Positions 1-5,276 of a DNA stretch of 9,502 bases are shown here, piece after piece. Both the position numbers and the translations under genes were made by a program. Below the pieces are notes generated by a model that saw only the letters and a list, made by a program, of their open reading frames with translations, was not told the DNA's origin and searched no databases. The stretch covers positions 1-9,502 of the forward strand of contig JBMOFH010000142.1 of assembly GCA_049318845.1 (NCBI GenBank), written 5' to 3'. How positions within the stretch are numbered: position 1 is the stretch's first letter; each line of letters starts with the position of its first letter. The DNA is from CAIOZW01 sp049318845 (lineage in GTDB: Bacteria > Acidobacteriota > Blastocatellia > RBC074).

Positions 1-421
1 TTGTCACGTCCTCAAAGACTACACGACCCGCCTTCCGCCCGGTGTTACGGAAAAGATGGTTGGTTGGCGCACTACCTGTTCCGAATCCCTCGAGTCGCGA
101 GCCGTTGACGAGGAAGAGGTCTAGATTGCCATCGTTATCGTAGTCGATCATCGCCGTCCCGGAGCCGTTCGCCTCGATGATGTATTGTTTCTTCGTCTCA
201 TTTCCGGAAGAGTACCTCATCGCTACTCCACTCTCGGCTGTCACATCGGTAAACTTCGCCAGAAATGGGCGTCCAGAGCCCTCGCTCCGAGTAGCCGGTG
301 CGGCATTGCGCGTCGAGACTCCCTGTGCTGCCGAGGTCAATTCACTTCCGGTTAAAAGCAGCAACAAAATACCTGCAATCAGCAGAAGGCGATCACTGGA
401 GACCTGTTCCGAATATTTCAT
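1..421 (-). CDS. Secreted FG-GAP/VCBS repeat (CRTAC1-like) protein, N-terminal part, cut by window edge
   Basis: I translated the minus strand from the ATG at 421; 140 codons are visible and the frame leaves the window open, so the C-terminus is missing. Residues 1-33 look like a signal peptide: a short polar start, a hydrophobic core (residues 12-24, rich in Leu and Ile) and an Ala-rich cleavage region near SAAQG. A low-complexity linker follows. FTDVTAESGV (57-66) and then a DxDxDGxxD loop (Asp93, Asp95, Asp97, Asp101) are the hallmarks of FG-GAP/VCBS beta-propeller blades that bind calcium. The NHLFRNTG segment (121-128) is also typical of CRTAC1/ASPIC-UnbV proteins; the usual C-terminal ASPIC/UnbV domain would lie outside the window. 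It is probably exported and its ligand is unknown. A TGA lies in frame eight codons upstream with no ATG, GTG or TTG between, so the start is well constrained, although no good ribosome site precedes it. Confidence 0.85.
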   Translation of the reverse strand, partial: MKYSEQVSSDRLLLIAGILLLLLTGSELTSAAQGVSTRNAAPATRSEGSGRPFLAKFTDVTAESGVAMRYSSGNETKKQYIIEANGSGTAMIDYDNDGNLDLFLVNGSRLEGFGTGSAPTNHLFRNTGRKAGRVVFEDVT

Positions 422-499
422 ATTATGAGACCGCAGTGAGAATCATCCCGATTTTGAATGGTCGCTCACGTATTTACTTGATCGTTGGACGGTTTGATC

Positions 500-529
500 T
501 TGACAAGAGATTCGAGAATACCGTAAAAC
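500..529 (+). promoter_or_regulatory. Candidate sigma-70-type promoter reading right
   Basis: TTGACA (500-505) is a perfect -35 element. Eighteen bases later comes TAAAAC (524-529), which matches 4 of 6 positions of TATAAT. A transcript would start near 536 and meet the terminator-like hairpin ending at 712. It would contain no recognisable gene. Promoter consensus in this phylum is assumed, so this is tentative. Confidence 0.3.
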
Positions 530-540
530 CCTCTTGTTAA
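500..540. repeat. Inverted repeat, 10-bp arms, in the 422-1072 gap
   Basis: TTGACAAGAG (500-509) and CTCTTGTTAA (531-540) are complementary at 9 of 10 positions, with a 21-bp spacer. Arm centres are 31 bp apart, about three helical turns, which fits a site for a dimeric regulator. The left arm contains a consensus TTGACA. Confidence 0.5.
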
Positions 541-667
541 CCAGCAATGATTGGCAGTGTTTCAGGTGGTGGGCGACTCGTCTTGCCCGTCCCTGATAGT
601 CCGTGTCGATTCGGGGTCAAATTTGACCAGTGAGAGGTTGGCGCAACGGTCGCGCATCACGATCAAT

Positions 668-703
668 GCCGCTGGCAATGCCGCCGGCAAAGCCGCCGGT
701 TGG
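668..703. repeat. 12-bp tandem repeat, three copies
   Basis: Copies are GCCGCTGGCAAT (668-679), GCCGCCGGCAAA (680-691) and GCCGCCGGTTGG (692-703). The second copy differs from the first at two positions; the third differs from the second at its last four bases. The GCC/GGC content makes each unit weakly self-complementary, and units two and three together form the hairpin described at 680-712. Confidence 0.75.
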
Positions 704-712
704 CTCTTTTTT
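680..712 (+). terminator. Intrinsic-terminator-like hairpin with T6 tract
   Basis: GCC (680-682) pairs with GGC (702-704) and CCGGC (684-688) with GCCGG (695-699), with a small internal loop (G versus TT) and a 6-base loop (AAAGCC). Two bases later a run of six T follows (707-712). The GC-rich stem plus T run is the form of a factor-independent terminator on the plus strand. No plus-strand gene lies upstream, so it would end either a small RNA or an attenuated leader of the receptor gene. Confidence 0.45.
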
Positions 713-1014
713 CGCCGTCGGGGTGATTTTATCGTTCCGTCTTTTTAGTTTCGTGGCAGTTAGCGCGGTGCGGTCAGTACGGCGCTCAGGAGTCCATCCC
801 GGACTTCTTCCGGATAAGATCCGATAATTTCAGGCAGTTAGAATAGCAATTATTGTAGTTCCAGCATTCAAGTTGGGGTGGGCTATCTCCGACCTGCGGC
901 CGTGGGTGTAACCAGAAGACACCGAGTTGGCAGTCGTATGTCGTAATGTTTGTCCCAGATGGTGTTTCGGAATCACTTTGTCAGTCAAGGCCGATCCGGT
1001 TTCGGGTACTTCTG

Positions 1015-1032
1015 CCCGGTTGGATTACCGGG
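1015..1032. promoter_or_regulatory. Perfect inverted repeat over the receptor promoter
   Basis: CCCGGT (1015-1020) and ACCGGG (1027-1032) are perfect complements separated by 6 bp. The site covers the proposed -35 element (1020-1025), where a bound repressor would block polymerase. It could also be a chance repeat; arms of six are short. Confidence 0.4.
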
Positions 1033-1048
1033 ACAGGCTGAATATAAC
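1020..1048 (+). promoter_or_regulatory. Candidate promoter of the TonB-dependent receptor
   Basis: TTGGAT (1020-1025), a 17-bp spacer and TATAAC (1043-1048, 5 of 6 matches to TATAAT). The transcript would begin near 1055 and carry a short leader of about 18 bases that includes the ribosome site. The -35 element is weak (3 of 6), compatible with an activator-dependent or regulated promoter. Confidence 0.45.
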
Positions 1049-1058
1049 ATATCAGTAT

Positions 1059-1066
1059 TAGGGGGA
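1059..1066 (+). promoter_or_regulatory. Ribosome binding site that sets the receptor start
   Basis: TAGGGGGA lies six bases before the ATG at 1073. Together with the signal peptide that begins there, it favours 1073 over the longer frame that opens with TTG at 950. Confidence 0.65.
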
Positions 1067-1072
1067 ATTTTC

Positions 1073-4000
1073 ATGCGATTCAGATTAGGATCGTCAGGGG
1101 CGGGGCTGCTCTTATCGATGCTGGCCCTGGTGCTTCTGACGTTAAGTGCCAATGCTCAGACGGCGGCGACGATCGTCGGTGACATCACTGATGCCAGTGG
1201 CGCGGTAGCTCCGAATATCAGCGTGACCGTGATCAATGAGGGAACTGGCATCGAGCGTAAAGTGGTGACGAATGATGCCGGGCAGTACCGTGTCACGCCG
1301 CTCAATCCGGGAACTTATACGATCCAGATCGAGGCGGCCGGTTTCAAGAAAGAGGTTCGTACCAGCGTCGTACTTCAGGTTGGAACGGTTCTCGAGGTCG
1401 ATTTCAGTCTCCAGGTTGGTCAGGTGACCGAGACGATCGGAGTAACCGGAGGCCCTCCGGCACTTCAGACAGAGGATGCCTCGGTTGGAAACATCGTCAA
1501 TTCAAAGGCGCTTGAACGCCTGCCGGTCAACCAGCGAAACTATACGCGGCTGATTCTGCTCATGCCGGGAACCAGTTCGGTAGCGCGCAGCCAGTCGCAG
1601 GGCGTCACCCAATCCGGAACTGGCCTCTTCTCCGTCAACGGCGGTCGTCCGCAGGACAACAATTTTACGCTCGACGGCGTCGATTCAAACATGCAGATGA
1701 TGAACTCACCCGGAATCTCGCCGCCAATGGATGCGATCCAGGAGTTCAAGGTTGCGACCAACACCGGCTCCGAGTTTGGCCGTTCGATGGGTGCAAACAT
1801 CAGCATGGTCATGAAGTCGGGAACGCGCGATCTGCACGGCACCCTTTACGAATATCTTCGCAATGACAAGTTCGACGCGAACGAGTTCTTCGCCAACCGC
1901 AGCAACCTTGGACGGACGCCATTCCGCCTCAACCAGTATGGTGTGACGCTCGGTGGGCCGGTCGTGCTGCCGAAGGTCAACCTTCGTGAAAAGATGTTCT
2001 GGTTCTTCTCCTGGGAAGGCTTTCGCCGTCGTCGTGGAACGACGCTCCTGACGAGCGTTCCGACCGATGCTTTCCGGCGTGGTGACTTCTCCTCGCTGCT
2101 CTCCCAGGCGACGCCGGTCTTCATCAAGGATCCACTCAAGACCGGGGCCTGCAACGCGACAGACAAGACGGCCTGTTTTGATGGCAACATCATTCCGACG
2201 GCACGTATTAATCAGGCAGTTCCGAAAGTGCTCGAAGCGGTCGTGCCGATGCCGAACCGACCGGGCACAATTCAAAACCTGGTCAATAATCGCAGTCAGG
2301 CCAATGACCGTGATCTCTACAATATTCGCTGGGACTACACCATCAGCCAGAGCGACAGCTTCAACTTCCGTTACAGCCGGCAGAATGCCGATCTGGCCGA
2401 TCCCCAAACGAATCCGGCCTTCACGCGCCTGAGCCAGTTTGACGTTGTCAACTATGGCGGCAACTGGATTCACGTCTTCAGCCCGACGACTACTCTCGAC
2501 GTCGGTTATGGGTTCAACAATCCGTTGGGTGGTGGCGGTGTTCTTGACAAGCCGATCAGCCGCGCCGACTTCCTGACCCGGACCGGCCTGAAGATGTTCC
2601 AGCAGCAGGTTTTTGGCGATCCACTGGTCAACCTGACTTTTGGTGCCTACTCGACCGGCGGCGGTGGGGCGGAGAAGATGGGCGACAAGATCTATCAGAC
2701 TCGCGCCAACCTGACGACTATTCTTGGGCGCCACTCGCTCAAATTTGGTGGCCAGTTCCACTATCGTAACTTCTTTACCGATACCGGCAACCCGATGGAT
2801 GGCGGCGTCACCTTCGACGGCGGTATCACCGGATTCCCGATGGCGGATGCGCTGCTCGGCTATCCTTCCGAGGTTCGTCGCGGTCAGGGAAATACTACTA
2901 CCGACAGTATCGGAAAGTATCTGCTCGGATACGTCAGCGATGACTGGCGCGTCAGCAGCAAGTTGACCGTCAATCTTGGCCTGATGTACCAGATCGCGAC
3001 TCGTCCATACGACAAGACCAATCGTCTTGGCAACCTCTGGGTTCGCAAGGATTCAGCCGGCAAGGTCGTCGCCGATCTGATGTGGGCGACCACCAATCCG
3101 GAGATCGATCCGGTCACCGGCAAGAGGGGTGAAGCGGCGCGAACTTTCGGGTTCGGACGCTCGCTGATTCAGAACGATTATAATGACTGGGCGCCACGCC
3201 TTGGCATTGCCTACAAGCTCGATTCGAAGACGGTCATCCGCTCCGGATTCGGACTCTTCTACAATTCAACCTTCGTCCAGGAACTGCAGGATATGCGCAA
3301 GTTCTGGCCATTCACGATTCAGCAGGTCTTCAGTCCGAACCGTGGGGCGCTCGATCTCTCGATCACCGATGCCGGCCCGAGCTTCTCGAACACCTCGGCA
3401 ATTGGCGGCTGGCCGCAGAATCCGGAGAACCGTTCGCCATACTCGATGCAGTGGAACTTATTCATCCAGCGAGAGCTGATGAATGACGTCTCGCTCGACA
3501 TCGGTTACGTTGGTTCGGCCAGTCGCAAGCAGGTAGGCTATTCGCCATTCAACAACGCGGTCACCCCGGGGCCGGGAGCGATCAACCCGCGTCGTTTGCT
3601 GCCGCAGTTTGGCGATCTTGACGGTGGGTCGAATGCCTATAACGCATCGTACAACAGCCTTCAGGTCACGCTCCAGAAGCGTTTCTCGAATGGTGTCCTG
3701 ATCAACACCAATTACACCTGGCAGAAGTCGCTCGATGGTCAGTCATCGCTGGCCGAGGTCAAGGTGCAGAATCCCTTCGATCGCCGCCAGGACTACTCTC
3801 GTTCGAGCTGGGATATCAATCACGTCTTCAACTTCTCGTATGTGTTTGAATTGCCGTTCGGGAAGGGGCGGAAGTTTGGAGGAAACTGGTCGAAGGCGGC
3901 CGATATCTTCCTTGGTGGCTGGTCGCTCCAGGGGATCAACCGATTTGAGTCGGGACCGCCGATCAACGTCCTCTCCGGTCGCGATATCGCCAATACCGGC

Positions 4001-4351
4001 CGGTCGAATCAGCGTCCAAACCTGGTTGGTGATCCGAACGCCGGACCGAAGACGCCGGATGAGTGGTTCAACACGAAGGCATTTGCGCTGCCGGCGCAGT
4101 TCACCTTCGGCAACGCCGGAGCCTTCATTACCAATACTGATGGCATTGTCACGATCGACGTCGCGCTCGAGAAGAAGTTCCAGGTGACTGAGACCAACTC
4201 GCTCGAGTTCAAGACGGAGTTCTTCAACATTCCGAACGTTGTCAACTTTGGTGACCCGGTCGGAGCGATGAACAACGCCAACTTTGGCAGGATCACCAGC
4301 CAGAGAACGCCACCACGGCAGATTCAGTTCAGCCTCCGGTATCGTTTCTGA
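1073..4351 (+). CDS. TonB-dependent receptor, Oar-like, with carboxypeptidase-regulatory domain
   Basis: A complete 1092-residue outer-membrane protein. Residues 1-28 are a signal peptide ending in ANA before Gln29. Residues 32-113 form a carboxypeptidase-regulatory-like (Ig-type beta-sandwich) domain, with GDITDASGAVAPN and the motif DAGQYRVTPLNPGTYTI. A plug domain follows (about 130-255), with FSVNGGRPQDNNFTLDGVD (186-204) and AIQEFKV (221-227). The rest is a beta-barrel rich in aromatic residues, ending in RYRF, the terminal Phe expected of a BAM-folded barrel. Length and domain order fit the Oar-like/SusC-related receptors typical of Acidobacteriota, which import large ligands using TonB energy; the substrate cannot be read from sequence. 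An in-frame TTG at 950 would add 41 residues but destroys the signal peptide position, so ATG 1073 is chosen. No SusD-like partner is present in the window. A strong hairpin follows the stop. Confidence 0.93.
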   Translation: MRFRLGSSGAGLLLSMLALVLLTLSANAQTAATIVGDITDASGAVAPNISVTVINEGTGIERKVVTNDAGQYRVTPLNPGTYTIQIEAAGFKKEVRTSVVLQVGTVLEVDFSLQVGQVTETIGVTGGPPALQTEDASVGNIVNSKALERLPVNQRNYTRLILLMPGTSSVARSQSQGVTQSGTGLFSVNGGRPQDNNFTLDGVDSNMQMMNSPGISPPMDAIQEFKVATNTGSEFGRSMGANISMVMKSGTRDLHGTLYEYLRNDKFDANEFFANRSNLGRTPFRLNQYGVTLGGPVVLPKVNLREKMFWFFSWEGFRRRRGTTLLTSVPTDAFRRGDFSSLLSQATPVFIKDPLKTGACNATDKTACFDGNIIPTARINQAVPKVLEAVVPMPNRPGTIQNLVNNRSQANDRDLYNIRWDYTISQSDSFNFRYSRQNADLADPQTNPAFTRLSQFDVVNYGGNWIHVFSPTTTLDVGYGFNNPLGGGGVLDKPISRADFLTRTGLKMFQQQVFGDPLVNLTFGAYSTGGGGAEKMGDKIYQTRANLTTILGRHSLKFGGQFHYRNFFTDTGNPMDGGVTFDGGITGFPMADALLGYPSEVRRGQGNTTTDSIGKYLLGYVSDDWRVSSKLTVNLGLMYQIATRPYDKTNRLGNLWVRKDSAGKVVADLMWATTNPEIDPVTGKRGEAARTFGFGRSLIQNDYNDWAPRLGIAYKLDSKTVIRSGFGLFYNSTFVQELQDMRKFWPFTIQQVFSPNRGALDLSITDAGPSFSNTSAIGGWPQNPENRSPYSMQWNLFIQRELMNDVSLDIGYVGSASRKQVGYSPFNNAVTPGPGAINPRRLLPQFGDLDGGSNAYNASYNSLQVTLQKRFSNGVLINTNYTWQKSLDGQSSLAEVKVQNPFDRRQDYSRSSWDINHVFNFSYVFELPFGKGRKFGGNWSKAADIFLGGWSLQGINRFESGPPINVLSGRDIANTGRSNQRPNLVGDPNAGPKTPDEWFNTKAFALPAQFTFGNAGAFITNTDGIVTIDVALEKKFQVTETNSLEFKTEFFNIPNVVNFGDPVGAMNNANFGRITSQRTPPRQIQFSLRYRF

Positions 4352-4357
4352 TCGGCA

Positions 4358-4399
4358 TCTTCTATTTCCGGAGTCGGAGACGGCTCCGGAAATAGAAGA
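4358..4399. terminator. Long hairpin after the receptor gene, no T tract
   Basis: The arms CTTCTATTTCCGGAG (4359-4373) and CTCCGGAAATAGAAG (4384-4398) are perfect 15-bp complements. One further T-A pair lies outside, and a T-G and a C-G pair inside, leaving a 6-base loop. It begins 6 bases past the receptor stop. It lacks a T run in either direction, so it may act as an RNA 3'-end stabiliser or as a bidirectional barrier between the two convergent genes instead of a classical intrinsic terminator. Confidence 0.65.
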
Positions 4400-4408
4400 A
4401 TCAGTCCA

Positions 4409-4447
4409 CATTGGTGGTGGGCATTGATGGTGGGCCTTGATGGTGGA
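4409..4447. repeat. 13-bp tandem repeat, three copies
   Basis: CATTGGTGGTGGG (4409-4421), CATTGATGGTGGG (4422-4434) and CCTTGATGGTGGA (4435-4447) follow one another with no gap. Copies 1 and 2 differ at one position, copies 2 and 3 at two. The array lies in the gap between the convergent receptor and sigma genes. Confidence 0.75.
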
Positions 4448-4489
4448 GAGGTGTGGGTTCGGATGGCCGGGTCTTCACCCTCCACCATC
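4439..4489. other. Imperfect hairpin downstream of the sigma factor gene
   Basis: GATGGTGGAG (4439-4448) plus GGTG (4450-4453) pairs with CACC (4476-4479) plus CTCCACCATC (4480-4489), 14 pairs with one bulged A at 4449 and a loop of 22 bases. The left arm is the last unit of the 13-bp repeat. It lies about 60 bases beyond the sigma stop and could help end that transcript; there is no T run on the minus strand. A separate 10-bp palindrome, TTCGATCGAA, sits at 4534-4543, immediately after the sigma stop codon. Confidence 0.45.
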
Positions 4490-4549
4490 GCCATTTTCAG
4501 TGCTCTCAAAGCTGGTAAATGGAATCGTCCATCTTCGATCGAATGGTCG

Positions 4550-5110
4550 CTAGATAGCACGGTTTATTTCACGAAGCAGCCAGAGCTTGGCAAAACTCCA
4601 CTCCCGTTTCAGGGTGCTGATCGAGATTTCCAGAACATTCGCCGTCTCCTCCTCGGTCATGCCACAGAAGAATCGCATCTCGACGATCGATCCGGCGCGT
4701 GGATATTCCTGCTTGAATCTGGTCAGAACGAGATCGAGGGTCAGCAGATCATCGGCGGTGAGAGAGCTCTGCCCATAGAAATGGGCGATGACGATGCTGC
4801 TGTCATCCGCGGTACGTTTTTGGGCATTCTTTTTCCGGGCGTGATCGACGAGGATTCGCCGCATCTGGGTCGAGGCGATGGAATAGAACTGATACCTGCT
4901 CTTCAGCTCGATCGGAAGACCATCGAAGAGTTTTACATAGGTTTCATGGACAAGCGCCGTTGGCTGAAGCGTGTGGTTCGGACGCTCCATGCGAATTTGT
5001 TTGTTGGCCATTCGATGCAGTTCACGGTAGACTAGCTGGATTGCCCTTTCACGGGCGTCACCGTCTCCTTGTTGGGCCGCTATCAACAGTTCCGTAAGGT
5101 TCTGATCCAC
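4550..5110 (-). CDS. ECF sigma factor of the kinase-linked, LQPTALVHE type
   Basis: A 186-residue sigma-70-family factor with only regions 2 and 4. Region 2 spans roughly residues 10-95 and contains LQPTALVHETYVKL (48-61) and RYQFYSIASTQMRRILVDHAR (72-92). Region 4 spans about 120-183, with the helix-turn-helix MTEEETANVLEISISTLKREW (151-171). In most ECF factors region 2.2 has an acidic DAED-like stretch before VQET that contacts the beta' subunit; here the corresponding residues are Q-P-Thr51-A. This is the signature of ECF groups encoded beside Ser/Thr kinases, for which phosphorylation of a region 2.2 threonine has been shown in EcfP/PknT of Vibrio. No anti-sigma gene is present, and the divergent neighbour is such a kinase. 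The start is a GTG with GAGG 11 bases upstream; an in-frame TAA lies shortly before it. The stop is TAG. Confidence 0.93.
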   Translation of the reverse strand: MDQNLTELLIAAQQGDGDARERAIQLVYRELHRMANKQIRMERPNHTLQPTALVHETYVKLFDGLPIELKSRYQFYSIASTQMRRILVDHARKKNAQKRTADDSSIVIAHFYGQSSLTADDLLTLDLVLTRFKQEYPRAGSIVEMRFFCGMTEEETANVLEISISTLKREWSFAKLWLLREINRAI

Positions 5111-5160
5111 GTCAATTCGCGCCTCTGTTGTTTAACTACTTTACTGGCTTGAGAGAAATA

Positions 5161-5189
5161 AATATCCTTGTCGTGGCCTGTTTTGTCAA
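5161..5189 (-). promoter_or_regulatory. Candidate promoter of the sigma factor gene
   Basis: On the minus strand TTGACA (5189-5184, perfect -35), a 17-bp spacer, and GATATT (5166-5161, 4 of 6 matches). Transcription would begin near 5154, giving a leader of about 44 bases before the GTG at 5110. This looks like a housekeeping-type promoter, so basal expression of the sigma factor need not depend on itself. Confidence 0.5.
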
Positions 5190-5209
5190 CTGATCGCGCT
5201 TAGTATTAA
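5183..5209 (+). promoter_or_regulatory. Weak candidate promoter of the kinase gene
   Basis: TTGTCA (5183-5188) and TATTAA (5204-5209) are separated by only 15 bp, which is short. The -35 hexamer overlaps the opposite-strand -35 of the sigma promoter (5184-5189) because TTGTCAA reads as TTGACAA on the other strand. Confidence 0.25.
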
Positions 5210-5234
5210 TGAAGAGTGAAAAATGATTTCGCTT

Positions 5235-5276
5235 ATAAGCCAGACGAGAAGATAAGCCAGGCGAGAAGATAAGCCA
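5235..5276. repeat. 17-bp direct repeat, 2.5 copies, running into the kinase start codon
   Basis: ATAAGCCAGACGAGAAG (5235-5251), ATAAGCCAGGCGAGAAG (5252-5268) and a partial third copy ATAAGCCA (5269-5276), whose last A is the first base of the kinase ATG. Full copies differ at one base. Each carries GAGAAG, a Shine-Dalgarno-like purine run; the second one (5263-5268) sits 7 bases before the ATG and is the likely ribosome site. Confidence 0.8.

Larger units (their letters stand above)
422..1072. other. 650-bp intergenic region without a convincing protein gene
   Basis: This gap separates the divergent CRTAC1-like gene and the receptor gene. Short open frames exist (for example 551-748 and 630-827, plus), but they have no ribosome site, are made of Arg/Ala/Ser-rich or repeat-derived sequence, and overlap a terminator-like structure, so I do not call them. 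What it does hold is listed separately: an inverted repeat at 500-540, a 12-bp tandem repeat with a T-tract hairpin at 668-712, and a promoter with an inverted repeat at 1015-1048. A small AGTCC/GGACT stem lies at 791-805. Confidence 0.6.

Noticed and set aside
177..540. Two plus-strand frames of about 80 residues (177-428 and 298-540)
   Set aside because: Both overlap the minus-strand FG-GAP protein, whose signal peptide and calcium loop are convincing, and neither has a ribosome site.
551..827. Two 65-residue frames in the intergenic region
   Set aside because: No ribosome site, composition dominated by the 12-bp repeat (Ala-Ala-Gly), and they cross a terminator-like hairpin.
950..1072. 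N-terminal extension of the receptor starting from TTG 950
   Set aside because: The 41 extra residues would bury the signal peptide; the ATG at 1073 has a strong ribosome site, and a promoter-like TATAAC lies inside the extension.
1706..2761. 351-residue open frame on the minus strand inside the receptor gene
   Set aside because: It lies opposite a clear receptor frame, has no recognisable motif and is a by-product of the codon bias of the real gene.
3743..4411. 222-residue minus-strand frame over the receptor 3' end
   Set aside because: Arg/Leu/Glu-rich shadow translation with no domain; it also runs through the strong hairpin.
4409..4447. Triple 13-bp repeat as a CRISPR remnant
   Set aside because: Units are too short and directly joined with no spacers, and no cas gene is near.
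4424..5035. 203-residue plus-strand frame over the sigma factor gene
   Set aside because: It is antisense to a sigma factor with clear region 2 and region 4 motifs, and its first part is translated from the 13-bp repeat.
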